Source: an uncultured Bacteroides sp. (GTDB lineage: Bacteria; Bacteroidota; Bacteroidia; Bacteroidales; Bacteroidaceae). Taken from it: a stretch of DNA of 64,000 bases. Below, one piece after another: positions 27,757 to 37,305 of the stretch. The first letter of the stretch is position 1; every line of letters begins with the position of its first letter. Made by a program: the position numbers and the translations under genes. The notes under the pieces were generated by a model. It made no database searches. It saw nothing but the letters and a program-made list of their open reading frames with translations, and was not told the origin of the DNA. The stretch spans positions 1 through 64,000 of the forward strand of contig CAMTPA010000002.1 in assembly GCA_947074275.1 (NCBI GenBank), in the 5' to 3' direction.

Positions 27757-28407
27757 ATGAAGAAATTAGTAATATTCGATTTGGACGGGACGTTGCTCGA
27801 CACCATTGCCGACTTGGCAAAAGCAAGCAATTACGCTTTGACGCAATTGGGATTTCCCACACACGATATGAAAGACTATCACATAATGGTGGGCAACGGT
27901 ATCAATCGCTTGCTCCAATTGGCCTTGCCCGAAGCAGAACGCACCGATGCGAATTTGCAAGCAATGCGCAGCTACTTTGTGCCTTACTACAACTTGCATA
28001 ATGCCGATGAAAGTGCTCCCTATCCGGGCATTCTCTCACTGCTTACTACTTTTCAAGACAGAGGCATCATTATGGGGGTAGCATCCAATAAATACCAAGC
28101 TGCTACCGAAAAACTTGTCGCTCACTATTTTCCTACCATCCGCTTTGTGAAAGTGCTGGGACAACGCGACGGAATACCGCCTAAACCCGATGCCGAGATT
28201 GTGGATGAGATTGTTTCGGCGGCAGGAGTAGCCAAAGAAGAGGTGCTTTACGTGGGAGACTCTGGAGTAGATATGCAAACAGCTCTGAACGGAGGTGTCA
28301 CCGCTTGTGGTGTGACGTGGGGTTTTCGTCCACGCACCGACTTGGAGCAATTCAATCCTCGCTACATAGTGGATGAGGTAGAGGATATTAGTGGTCTGGT
28401 GCTTTAA
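27757..28407 (+). CDS. HAD phosphatase, phosphoglycolate phosphatase-like
   Basis: Cytosolic HAD-IA phosphatase of 216 aa. Motif I FDLDGTLLDT provides the nucleophile Asp, motif II is VASNK, motif III Lys lies in PPKPD, motif IV in YVGDSGVDM. The cap and length fit Gph-type phosphoglycolate phosphatases, though substrate range in this family is wide. The ORF track begins 29 codons upstream, before the promoter; the start at MKKLVIFD is certain. It interrupts the PUL but has its own promoter and terminator. Confidence 0.9.
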   Translation: MKKLVIFDLDGTLLDTIADLAKASNYALTQLGFPTHDMKDYHIMVGNGINRLLQLALPEAERTDANLQAMRSYFVPYYNLHNADESAPYPGILSLLTTFQDRGIIMGVASNKYQAATEKLVAHYFPTIRFVKVLGQRDGIPPKPDAEIVDEIVSAAGVAKEEVLYVGDSGVDMQTALNGGVTACGVTWGFRPRTDLEQFNPRYIVDEVEDISGLVL

Positions 28408-28441
28408 GGCTATTTTTTGTAACCACGCTTCGGCAAAAAAC

Positions 28442-28492
28442 AATCTCCACAGTCATAAATCGAAATTATGACTGTGGAGATTGATGGTTTTT
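28442..28492 (+). terminator. terminator after the phosphatase gene
   Basis: Perfect 17-bp stem, arms 28442-28458 and 28466-28482 (core CTCCACAGTCAT), 7-nt loop, then GATGG and a T run. Confidence 0.85.
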
Positions 28493-28831
28493 ATCGTAGC
28501 CTCTGCACCGACTGTCAACTCACTTTTTATATATTCATTGCCAGCCATTTGCTATTGGCAATTTGTTGTTTTCGATAAGAATAAATGTTTTCGGGGATGG
28601 AGTATGTATAAAACCTATAAAAAGTATGTAAATTATTATCTTTTTCATTTTTCTGTAACTCGTTTACTAAAAGGCTTCTAAAACAAAAATACTGTGCATT
28701 TTTCATTAGAATGTGGAATATTTGGTGGGAATAGCTGAAAAAATGACAAAAGTAGATAGGGGTATATTTGCAATCCTAAAAACTCTTCTATATTTGCCCT
28801 CCAATCTCAATAATTAATTTTATAGATACGA
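28493..28831 (+). promoter_or_regulatory. AT-rich intergenic region with two -7 boxes for the esterase gene
   Basis: The 424-nt gap after the phosphatase gene holds the terminator, then AT-rich DNA with no supported ORF. Two TATATTTG boxes occur at 28763-28770 and 28789-28796, 62 and 36 nt before the esterase ATG, suggesting tandem promoters. Nothing else is seen. Confidence 0.5.
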
Positions 28832-30157
28832 ATGAAAGGTAAAAGGGTTGTCCTTGTTTTATTATTATTGTTAATAGGTTTTTCTAATCTCTGCTATTCG
28901 CAAAAAACAAATATTAAAGACTATGTACGTGTGGAAATAACTCCCAACCACGACGATTGGACTTATCGTGTGGGTGAAGAGGCTTCTTTCCAGATTCGTG
29001 TGGTTCGCAACAACGTGCCTTTAAAAAACGTGGATTTGACCTATGAAATAGGGCCAGAGAAAATGACTCCAACTAAAAAAGGAAAAAGCAAACTCGAAAA
29101 TGGAGTACTCATTGTAAAGGGTGGCACTATGAAAGCTCCCGGCTTTATCACCTGCACAGGAAAAGTAACTGTGGATGGCATTGATTATACCAACTACGTA
29201 AATGTGGGCTTTAGCCCCGAACAGTTGCAACCCACTGCACAGCTTCCAAATGACTTTTTGTCATTTTGGGAAAACACCTTGTCAGAAACATCGAAAATAG
29301 ATATGCAGCCTCTTTTGACGCTGCTTCCTGAGCAATGCACACCTTCTTATAATGTATATCACGTGCGTCTGCAACATTATAAAAAAGGCTCTTATATTTA
29401 TGGCACACTTTGTGTACCTACTGCACCGGGAAAGTATCCGGCTGTGCTGAGAGTGCCGGGCGCAGGAGTGAAAAAGAATCCTGCCGAAACAGTACTGGCA
29501 GAAAAAGGGATGATTACTCTTTCTATTGGAATCCACGGGATTCCATTGACACTGCCCAATGATGTGTATGGTAATTTGCAAAATGGAGTTTTAAACAATT
29601 ACGCTTTCTACCATTTAGACGATAAAGAAAATTATTACTATCGCAGAGTTTATACAGGATGTGCTCGCGCATTGGATTTTTTGACTACGCTGCCCCAATA
29701 TGATGGAGAAAATTTGGGCGTGATAGGTGGAAGTCAAGGTGGTGCTCTTGCTATGGTGACAGCCGCACTCGATGACCGAGTGAAAGCAGTGGTGGCCTAT
29801 TATCCAGCACTTTGCGATTTGACTGGCTATTTGCACGGACGTGCTGGTGGATGGCCAGGTATGTTTAACGAGAAAAATCAAAAACTAAACAATAAACCAG
29901 AGAAAGTACTAACTTCTCACTATTATGATGTAGTCAATTTCGCTCGCTTCATTAAGGCTCCCGGCTATTACTCTTGGGGCTACAACGATCCGACTTGTCC
30001 GCCTACCTCGATGTATCCTGCCTACAATGTTATCGAAGCACCGAAACAATTGTTCGTTGCTCATAGCACAGGACACTGGCGAACAAAGGAACAAGATGCT
30101 ATAACAATCAACTGGTTGTGCGAACAATTGTTGAAAAACTCAATAGTATCAGAATAA
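28832..30157 (+). CDS. acetylxylan-esterase-like (CE7/AXE1) hydrolase
   Basis: Secreted 441-aa esterase. Signal peptide ends CYSQ. Residues about 30-130 form an Ig-like beta domain; about 135-435 are an AXE1/cephalosporin-C-deacetylase-type alpha/beta hydrolase. The nucleophile elbow is GGSQGG, a HG-containing oxyanion segment is GIHGIP, and the base His is in HSTGHW. It probably removes acetyl groups from the PUL glycan, for example acetylated pectin or xylan. Gap to susC is 144 nt with a -7 box, so it may be a separate unit. Confidence 0.85.
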   Translation: MKGKRVVLVLLLLLIGFSNLCYSQKTNIKDYVRVEITPNHDDWTYRVGEEASFQIRVVRNNVPLKNVDLTYEIGPEKMTPTKKGKSKLENGVLIVKGGTMKAPGFITCTGKVTVDGIDYTNYVNVGFSPEQLQPTAQLPNDFLSFWENTLSETSKIDMQPLLTLLPEQCTPSYNVYHVRLQHYKKGSYIYGTLCVPTAPGKYPAVLRVPGAGVKKNPAETVLAEKGMITLSIGIHGIPLTLPNDVYGNLQNGVLNNYAFYHLDDKENYYYRRVYTGCARALDFLTTLPQYDGENLGVIGGSQGGALAMVTAALDDRVKAVVAYYPALCDLTGYLHGRAGGWPGMFNEKNQKLNNKPEKVLTSHYYDVVNFARFIKAPGYYSWGYNDPTCPPTSMYPAYNVIEAPKQLFVAHSTGHWRTKEQDAITINWLCEQLLKNSIVSE

Positions 30158-30211
30158 CAAAAAATGCAGCGTATAAAATAGATTTTGCACATATTGAGCT
30201 TTACATCTGTC

Positions 30212-30219
30212 TATTTTTG
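30212..30219 (+). promoter_or_regulatory. -7 promoter box for the susC-susD operon
   Basis: TATTTTTG, 82 nt before the susC start. A TTTG lies 24 nt further upstream (30184-30187), at the long end of the accepted spacing. Confidence 0.5.
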
Positions 30220-30301
30220 CGGCCGATGAAAACTATTTTGTCGTATTGACTACAATGCGATCGTACTAAAACAATCTTTATTTTTTAATAACTTACTAAA
30301 C

Positions 30302-33300
30302 ATGCAAAGAATGTCTAACCAAGTGAAACACATGCGCACAGTGATGCTCATGCTATTCGCTGCGCTAACTTTTAACCTATCAGCGCAAACAATCACCGTA
30401 ACGGGTGTTGTAACAGATTCGACAGGTGAGCCTATTATTGGTGCGTCTGTTGTGGAGAAAGGTAATACCTCTACGGGTACTGTTACCGATCTTGATGGAA
30501 ACTTTACTTTGAGCGTTCCTTCAAAAGCTACTCTGGTTGTTTCGTACATTGGTATGAAAACCCAAGAGGTTGCTGTGAAAGGACAATCAAGAATCAATGT
30601 AACTCTAAATGATGACACACAAGCTCTTGATGAGGTTGTTGTAATCGGTTATGGTACTGTACAGAAGAAAGACCTTACAGGTTCGGTGGCTTCGGTAAGT
30701 GCAAAACAATTGGAAGCAATTCCTGTAGCAAGTGCTTCGGAGGCTTTGACTGGTAAGTTGGCTGGTGTATCTATCACTACAACTGAAGGGTCACCCGATG
30801 CTGACGTGAAAATCCGTGTTCGTGGTGGTGGTTCTCTTTCACAAGACAACTCTCCTCTTTACATTGTAGACGGTTTTCCTGTGACCAGCATCAGCGACAT
30901 TGCACCTGCTGATATTCAATCTATCGACGTGCTGAAAGATGCTTCGTCTACTGCTATCTATGGTTCGCAAGGTGCCAATGGTGTAATCATCATTACTACC
31001 AAATCGGGTAAGGAAGGTAAAGTTCAAGTGAACTTTGGTGCTTCTTTCGGATGGAGACAAGTGACCAAGATGACCAAGAGTATGGATCCATACAACTATG
31101 CGTATTATCAATACGAAATGGGATCGACTGCTTATGGCAATTACAACGATTTGGAAATTTGGAAGTCTCGCAAAGGTACTGATTTTCAAGATGAAATATT
31201 TGGAAATGTAGGCAACCAACAACAATATAACGTAAGTGTGAGTGGTGGTACTAAAGAGACAAAATTCTCTGTGTCGTACAATCGCAACAACGAAAACAGC
31301 ATTATGCGTGGTTCGGGCTTTGCAAAAGATAATATCAATGCAAAGGTAAACACACAACTGAATAAATGGATTAAGTTGGAGTTCAACGCTCGTTTGGCTA
31401 ATACAAAAATCAATGGTTTGGGTAGTGGCGCCGATACGAATGAATCGAATGCGGCCAACTCAATTGTAGCCAACTCAGTGCGTTTCCGTCCGGTAGATCC
31501 ATTGGAAACATCAACAGATGATGGTGACGAAAGTGAAACATCGCGCCAATACAATCCGATTGAGCGTTTGGATGCAACTTACAAGAAAAGAAATGACTTT
31601 AAGCAAAACTACAACATCGGTTTGGATTGGACACCTATCAAAGGTTTGAAGTTCCGCTCTGAGTTTGGTTATGGCTTCAGAAGACTGGATGTGGATCAGG
31701 TATGGGCAGCACCTGCTGTGCAAAACTCAAACTTGGGCGACAATGGTATGCCACAAGTGGTGTTGACAAAACTGCAAAACCGCAACTGGAGAAACGCCAA
31801 CACCGTGACTTATGACGGAAAATTGTTTGGTGGTCGCGACCGTATCAACGTGTTGCTTGGTGAAGAATCATCGAGTGGACGTGATGTAGAGCACATTATG
31901 ACTGCAACTGCGTTTCCTAAAGATATGACAATTAGCGAAGTGTTGGCTAATATGGGAGCTGCGGGCAATACGCATCCTACTCAAAGTACAATCGGTTTCA
32001 ATGACAATAGACTTTCATTCTTAGGACGTGTGAACTATACATTGGCTGAACGTTACTTGTTTACTGTAACAATGCGTGCCGATGCTTCATCTAAGTTTAC
32101 CGACGGAAATCGTTGGGGATATTTCCCGTCAGCAGCTTTCGCTTGGCGAATGAATGAAGAGAAATTTATGGAAAGCACTCAAGATTGGTTGTCAAACTTG
32201 AAGTTCCGTCTCTCTTACGGTTCGGTAGGTAACGACCGTATCCCTGCTGGTTTGATGCACACTACTTACTCTATGGCTGCTGCTACTTCAAAAGGCCCTT
32301 ACTTTGGTGAGATATTCAACTCAATGATGGAACACGGGTCAACTCTATCCAATCCTAAATTGAGATGGGAAACAACTACTACTCGTAACCTTGGTTTCGA
32401 CTTTGGTTTCTGGAATAATCGCGTGTCGGGTAGCATTGATGCTTACTGGAATACAACCAAAGACTTGTTGATGCGTACTGAAATTCCTGCTAATACAGGT
32501 TATTCTTATCAATATCAAAACTTTGGTCAAACATCAAACAAAGGTTTGGAGTTGCAATTGAATGCTGTGCTTGTAGAACGCAGAAACTTCAGCTTGGATT
32601 TCAATATGAACATCGCTTGGAATAAAAACCGCATTGATAAACTTGATACAGACAATCCTTGGCAAAGCTCAAACTGGGCTGGTTCTACTCTTTCTAAATA
32701 CGAAGACTTCCGTGTAGAAGAAGGTGGACGCTTGGGTGAAGTATGGGGATATAAAACAAATGGTTATTATACTGTATACGACCCAGTAACTAACCCAACA
32801 GGCGATCTGGTTTGGAAAGGTAGTGCATGGGGACCTCGCGAAGGGTTGGTTGATAACTCTCCTGATATTACTGGCGGTAGATATTATCCTGGTGGCTTAA
32901 AGGTTGAAGTAGATGAGAACGGTAATCCTTTGAAACAACGTCTTGGCAATACAATCGCTCCTGTTAATGGTGGTTTTGGTGTGTCGGGTACTTGGAAGAA
33001 CCTTGACTTTACAGCTTTCTTCAATTTCTCTGTTGGCAATAAACTTATCAACGGTACAAAATTGGCTACTGGCTTCCGTGCAGGCTCGTCACTTGGTTAC
33101 AACTTGAACGCAGACTTCAACTTGGATAATCGTTACACTTGGATTGACCCTGTAACAGGTATGAATATTGGTAACCCTTCGAACAGCACAATTGCTGCTT
33201 ACGGCGGTATTGCTAATGTAGCTACTCGTTTGAACGAATTGAATCAAGGTGCTAATCTATACAATCCTGCTGGTGTAACAACTATGCAATTGATTGACTA

Positions 33301-33562
33301 TGCCGTAGAAAATGCCTCTTTCTTACGTGTACAAAACATCTCGGTAGGTTATACATTGCCTAAGAACTTGGTAAGAAAAGTGTGGTTGGAAAATGTGCGT
33401 ATCTATGCTACTGCTTACAATCTCTTCACATTTACGAAATACTCAGGTGCTGACCCAGAAGTAGATACATCGAGCAAGCGCAACGCTATGTGTCCGGGTG
33501 TAGACTATGCAGCTTATCCTAAGAGCCGTTCATTCGTAGGTGGTATTAATGTTTCATTTTAA
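30302..33562 (+). CDS. SusC/RagA-family TonB-linked outer membrane protein
   Basis: Glycan importer barrel of 1086 aa. Signal peptide (SAQTITVTG start of the mature part), a carboxypeptidase-regulatory-like beta domain (about 25-110), the TonB box region around DEVVVIGYGTVQKKDL, plug (to about 240), and a 22-stranded barrel ending in the aromatic strand FVGGINVSF. There is no STN domain, so it is not a FecA-type transducer that signals to an anti-sigma factor. susD follows 19 nt later. Named SusC-like by family; the glycan is inferred from neighbours. Confidence 0.95.
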   Translation: MQRMSNQVKHMRTVMLMLFAALTFNLSAQTITVTGVVTDSTGEPIIGASVVEKGNTSTGTVTDLDGNFTLSVPSKATLVVSYIGMKTQEVAVKGQSRINVTLNDDTQALDEVVVIGYGTVQKKDLTGSVASVSAKQLEAIPVASASEALTGKLAGVSITTTEGSPDADVKIRVRGGGSLSQDNSPLYIVDGFPVTSISDIAPADIQSIDVLKDASSTAIYGSQGANGVIIITTKSGKEGKVQVNFGASFGWRQVTKMTKSMDPYNYAYYQYEMGSTAYGNYNDLEIWKSRKGTDFQDEIFGNVGNQQQYNVSVSGGTKETKFSVSYNRNNENSIMRGSGFAKDNINAKVNTQLNKWIKLEFNARLANTKINGLGSGADTNESNAANSIVANSVRFRPVDPLETSTDDGDESETSRQYNPIERLDATYKKRNDFKQNYNIGLDWTPIKGLKFRSEFGYGFRRLDVDQVWAAPAVQNSNLGDNGMPQVVLTKLQNRNWRNANTVTYDGKLFGGRDRINVLLGEESSSGRDVEHIMTATAFPKDMTISEVLANMGAAGNTHPTQSTIGFNDNRLSFLGRVNYTLAERYLFTVTMRADASSKFTDGNRWGYFPSAAFAWRMNEEKFMESTQDWLSNLKFRLSYGSVGNDRIPAGLMHTTYSMAAATSKGPYFGEIFNSMMEHGSTLSNPKLRWETTTTRNLGFDFGFWNNRVSGSIDAYWNTTKDLLMRTEIPANTGYSYQYQNFGQTSNKGLELQLNAVLVERRNFSLDFNMNIAWNKNRIDKLDTDNPWQSSNWAGSTLSKYEDFRVEEGGRLGEVWGYKTNGYYTVYDPVTNPTGDLVWKGSAWGPREGLVDNSPDITGGRYYPGGLKVEVDENGNPLKQRLGNTIAPVNGGFGVSGTWKNLDFTAFFNFSVGNKLINGTKLATGFRAGSSLGYNLNADFNLDNRYTWIDPVTGMNIGNPSNSTIAAYGGIANVATRLNELNQGANLYNPAGVTTMQLIDYAVENASFLRVQNISVGYTLPKNLVRKVWLENVRIYATAYNLFTFTKYSGADPEVDTSSKRNAMCPGVDYAAYPKSRSFVGGINVSF

Positions 33563-33581
33563 TCAATAGCGAATAAGAAAT

Positions 33582-35510
33582 ATGAAAAATATATTCAATA
33601 AAATAGTGATTGGTGCAGCAGCCTTGGGTATGATGACAACATCTTGCTCTGACTTCCTCGATCAATCATCACCTTCAGAACTGACTGAAGAAACCGTATT
33701 CAATTCGGTGTATTATGCAAATAATGTATTGAATAAGGTATATGGTAGTTTGACCAATGATCAAACCTATTCACAATACTTTCCTATTGTATGGTGTACC
33801 AACTCAGATTATGAATTGGTAGACGGATTTGGAAACGATGCCACCAACGCTTCGAGTGAGCGTGGTAATATGAACTACAATCAAAACCCAGGATGGGCAA
33901 ACTTGGCAAGAGCGTGGGATTCTATGTTTAGTGCAGTAGAGTATGCCAACATCGTAGTGAATGGTATTAATAATAGCGAATTGCTTAATACAGACAGCCG
34001 TTCGGAAGCTTTGAAGATTAAGGCAGAGGCGCAAACTCTTCGTGCGATGCTTTATTTGGATTTGATTCGTAATTTTGGTGACCTTCCTATGAAGATGGAA
34101 CCATCGAAACCCGATTTGAGCAATGCTTACTTGCCAAAGACTAATCGCGATGAAATACTTGATTTTTTGATTGCAGACTTAGAAGAAGCTGCTGAAAACT
34201 TGCCTTGGGCAGGCACCGTCTCAACCGAACACGTAACAAAAGGATTTGCACACTCATTATTGGCTAACATTGCTTTGACTCGTGCGGGTTGGGCTATTCG
34301 TGAAGCTTCTATTCCTGGATATGAAACAGCAGTAGGTAGCGATCCATCTTATCCTACACAACGTCCTGATGCTGCTGTGCGCGAAGCTTTGTATCAAAAG
34401 GCTCTGACACATTTGAATGCTGTTATCAATTCGGGTAGACATCAATTGAACCCATCTATCGAAAATCACTGGTATTTGGTAAATCAATTGGAACTTGACA
34501 ATAACTACCGTGAAAATATCTTTGAAATTCCTATGGGATTGGGTAGAAGCGGGGAGCTTGGTTATACTATTGGTGTGCGTATCAATGGGCCTTCTTCTCA
34601 ATACGGTGAAAAAGGTAACTCATCGGGAAAGATGAAGCTTCCTGCTCCTTATCTTTGGTCGTTCAATAAAAACGATTTGCGTCGTGATTTGACTTGTGCT
34701 CCTTATGTACTTAAAGAAACGGATGGCAAAATCGTAGAAGATTTTGATGGCAACAAGCCTTTTGAAATGTATGTGGCTAAGTGGGATATTCGCAAGATGA
34801 GCGAAAAATGGAGAAGTGTAGCTATCGAAACAGGTAATGCGAAATGGATGTCGGGCATCAATGTTACTAAAATGCGTTATTCGTATGTATTGTTGATGTA
34901 TGCCGAGGCTATGAATGAACTTTATGGTCCTGACCAAGTAGGTGGTTGTGGCTTGTCTGCACGTCAAGCATTGGCACAAGTTCATACACGTGCTTTTGCT
35001 GCTGCCGATAAAGCAGATGCGCAAGCTTATATCAACTCAATACCTGCCGATAAAGTGTCGTTCTTGAATGCTATTGTTGATGAAAATGCTTGGGAACTGG
35101 TGGGCGAAGGCTACCGTAAATATGATTTGGTTCGTTGGAACTTGTTGGGTGCCAAGATTGATCAAATGAAGCAAGATTATGTAGATCAGCTGCCTGAATA
35201 TCCTGCTCGTCTTTACTTCAAATACAAAGCGGATGGTTGCACAATTGATATGTCTACCGTGCAATGGTATGCAACCAAAGATGAACAAGATGCAATGGCT
35301 GCTGAAGGTGCTGCCGAGGGTTGGTCATACAAAACATTCTGGGGTGCTGAGTTGACAACTTCTAACCCTCAAAACTTGAACGATAAGTTGCCGGGTATTA
35401 GTGCTGGTTTGGATGCGACCGTGAAAAATAGATACTTAATGCCTCTTGGGTCGACTACTATTTCGGCTTCAAATGGCACATTGAGCAACTCTTACGGATT
35501 TTCTAATTAA
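33582..35510 (+). CDS. SusD/RagB-family nutrient-binding lipoprotein
   Basis: Surface lipoprotein of 642 aa forming the lid on the SusC barrel. Lipobox TTSC (Cys22) followed by SDFLDQSSPSELTEE, the standard SusD start. N-terminal TPR-like helices (LRAMLYLDLIRNFGDLP) are followed by the variable glycan-binding half. It is longer than the usual 520-580 aa, with extended loops in the C-terminal third. Paired tightly with susC and followed 21 nt later by a third surface lipoprotein gene. Confidence 0.94.
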   Translation: MKNIFNKIVIGAAALGMMTTSCSDFLDQSSPSELTEETVFNSVYYANNVLNKVYGSLTNDQTYSQYFPIVWCTNSDYELVDGFGNDATNASSERGNMNYNQNPGWANLARAWDSMFSAVEYANIVVNGINNSELLNTDSRSEALKIKAEAQTLRAMLYLDLIRNFGDLPMKMEPSKPDLSNAYLPKTNRDEILDFLIADLEEAAENLPWAGTVSTEHVTKGFAHSLLANIALTRAGWAIREASIPGYETAVGSDPSYPTQRPDAAVREALYQKALTHLNAVINSGRHQLNPSIENHWYLVNQLELDNNYRENIFEIPMGLGRSGELGYTIGVRINGPSSQYGEKGNSSGKMKLPAPYLWSFNKNDLRRDLTCAPYVLKETDGKIVEDFDGNKPFEMYVAKWDIRKMSEKWRSVAIETGNAKWMSGINVTKMRYSYVLLMYAEAMNELYGPDQVGGCGLSARQALAQVHTRAFAAADKADAQAYINSIPADKVSFLNAIVDENAWELVGEGYRKYDLVRWNLLGAKIDQMKQDYVDQLPEYPARLYFKYKADGCTIDMSTVQWYATKDEQDAMAAEGAAEGWSYKTFWGAELTTSNPQNLNDKLPGISAGLDATVKNRYLMPLGSTTISASNGTLSNSYGFSN

Positions 35511-35531
35511 TCGAATATTTAATACGGATTT

Positions 35532-37214
35532 ATGAAATTGAATAAAAAATATATGATGGCTATGTCGGGAGCATTTATGCTCTTGGCTGCCACAACTACA
35601 TCTTGTGTTGATGACAACGATTGGAAAACAGATGCTGCTTACGACCGTCTGTTTAGCCCTACAAGTTTGAGTGTTAGTGCCGAAACTACGGCTGCCGAAG
35701 TTAGTTGGAAAGCTTATCCAGGTTCGGAATATTATATTCTTGAATTGAGCACAGATTCACTTTATGGTTTTACCGAAGAGATTCGTCCTACATCCAAAGT
35801 GTATGGCCAAGATGGTGACATAACCAAATCGTCTTATGTTGTTGAGAACTTGAATAGCAATACTCAGTACTTCATTCGTGTGAAAGCTTGCTCTAACACA
35901 ACTGCCAGTTCAAACTGGGCTTATTTAGAGAAGGTTTCTTTTTCTACAAAGGCTGAGAATATTTTGAATGCGGTAAGCCCTGCTGATAAGGGTGAAGATT
36001 ATTTTATCTTGAGTTGGGAAGCTGGCCTTGCTGTGACTCACGTGGTTTATGCTGAGATTATAGGTAGCGATGAAAACGGTACTCCTGCTTTGGGCGAGTC
36101 TCAAATTGTTACGTTGACTGCCGAAAATATAGCAGATGGAAACGTTACTATTTCGGGATTGAAGGCTTCTACTGGCTATGCAGTGGGTATCTTTAACGAT
36201 GGACACTCTCGTGGAACACGTACAGTCACTACTCGTATGCAGTTGCCCGATGCTGATGTGAAGCTTTATATTGATGCTGGTCAAACATTGACACAAGCCA
36301 TGCTTAATGAGTATGCAAGTGAAGGTAGTGTGACTGTGTGTTTTGAAGATGGTGCTGAATATACGATAGTTGGCGAAGATGCAGCAACTGGTGAAGTGGC
36401 TGGCTTGACAATTCCTTCGGGTATGTCTATCACATTCTTTGGTAATGAAGGTGAGAACAAGGCTACTTTGAAATTATCGCGTGAGATTATTTTTGGTGGT
36501 GTACACGGATACATTCGCTTCGACAACGTGACGATTGTAGATGGTGGTGCGCAATACTTGTTCAATCAAGGTATAGATGCAAGCATCGAAGAGGTGACTT
36601 TCAGTAATTGCGAACTGAATAACTTTGCACGTAGCATCGTTCGTTTCAAAGATGAAAAGTCGATTACAGTAGATCGTTTGACATTTGAAGATACACGTAT
36701 CAACAACCAAGGTAGTGGAAACTATGCTATGATTTCATTGGATGCGAAAACGTATGCTGTAAACAACATTGTATTCAATAACACAATATTGAACACAATA
36801 CAGCACAATGTGGTGGCACTCAATCACTCGTCACGTGGCTGTGCCACGGTAGATGTTGTAGAGTTCAACAACTGTACTCTTTACAACTACGTAGGTGGTA
36901 CTCGTTACTTGCTCGACGCTGGTTCTACCAGCCAAGGCCCTGTGTTGAGTATCAACAACACGATTCTTGCTAAAACATTTGGTGCATCGTTGAGCGATGG
37001 TGTGTGGGGTTCTACTTCACGTGGTGCTCGTACTAAAGAGATTGTAGTAAACAACTCTTATATGACACTGGATGGTGTGTTTGGTAGCAACGCATTCAAA
37101 GGATATAGCGACTATTCAGGTACTTCTGAGGCTCTGTTTGTAGATGCTGCTAATGGCAATTTCTCAATCAAGGATGGTAGCTTCCCAAGTGGTGTAGGTG
37201 CCGATTTTGAATAA
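35532..37214 (+). CDS. surface lipoprotein with fibronectin-like and beta-helix domains
   Basis: A 560-aa lipoprotein (lipobox TTSC, Cys25) in the position of a surface glycan-binding protein. Residues about 40-235 look like two fibronectin type III-like sandwiches (NLNSNTQYFIRVKA; GLKASTGYAVGI). Residues about 245-555 are repetitive short strands with Asn ladders (FNNTILNT, EFNNCTLYN), a parallel beta-helix of the DUF4957/DUF5123 type seen near pectin loci. No lyase or hydrolase residues can be assigned. Probably binds the polysaccharide; weak catalysis is not excluded. A terminator follows. Confidence 0.82.
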   Translation: MKLNKKYMMAMSGAFMLLAATTTSCVDDNDWKTDAAYDRLFSPTSLSVSAETTAAEVSWKAYPGSEYYILELSTDSLYGFTEEIRPTSKVYGQDGDITKSSYVVENLNSNTQYFIRVKACSNTTASSNWAYLEKVSFSTKAENILNAVSPADKGEDYFILSWEAGLAVTHVVYAEIIGSDENGTPALGESQIVTLTAENIADGNVTISGLKASTGYAVGIFNDGHSRGTRTVTTRMQLPDADVKLYIDAGQTLTQAMLNEYASEGSVTVCFEDGAEYTIVGEDAATGEVAGLTIPSGMSITFFGNEGENKATLKLSREIIFGGVHGYIRFDNVTIVDGGAQYLFNQGIDASIEEVTFSNCELNNFARSIVRFKDEKSITVDRLTFEDTRINNQGSGNYAMISLDAKTYAVNNIVFNNTILNTIQHNVVALNHSSRGCATVDVVEFNNCTLYNYVGGTRYLLDAGSTSQGPVLSINNTILAKTFGASLSDGVWGSTSRGARTKEIVVNNSYMTLDGVFGSNAFKGYSDYSGTSEALFVDAANGNFSIKDGSFPSGVGADFE

Positions 37215-37243
37215 TTCTTAGTAAGTTAAGATAAATAAAGAGG

Positions 37244-37283
37244 AAAGCCCATTCGTCTGTAAAAAGATGAATGGGCTTTTTCT
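37244..37283 (+). terminator. terminator after the PUL
   Basis: AAAGCCCATTC / GAATGGGCTTT stem, extendable by a G-T and three more pairs, followed by T5. Ends the susC-susD-SGBP transcript. Confidence 0.85.
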
Positions 37284-37305
37284 GTACATTGTGGTTAGGA
37301 TGAGC

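Noticed and set aside
28481-28681. 66-aa ORF after the phosphatase gene
   Set aside because: It starts inside the terminator hairpin, has poor codon character and lies in AT-rich DNA without a promoter.
30302-33562. SusC as a FecA-type signalling receptor
   Set aside because: No STN domain and no sigma/anti-sigma pair adjacent.
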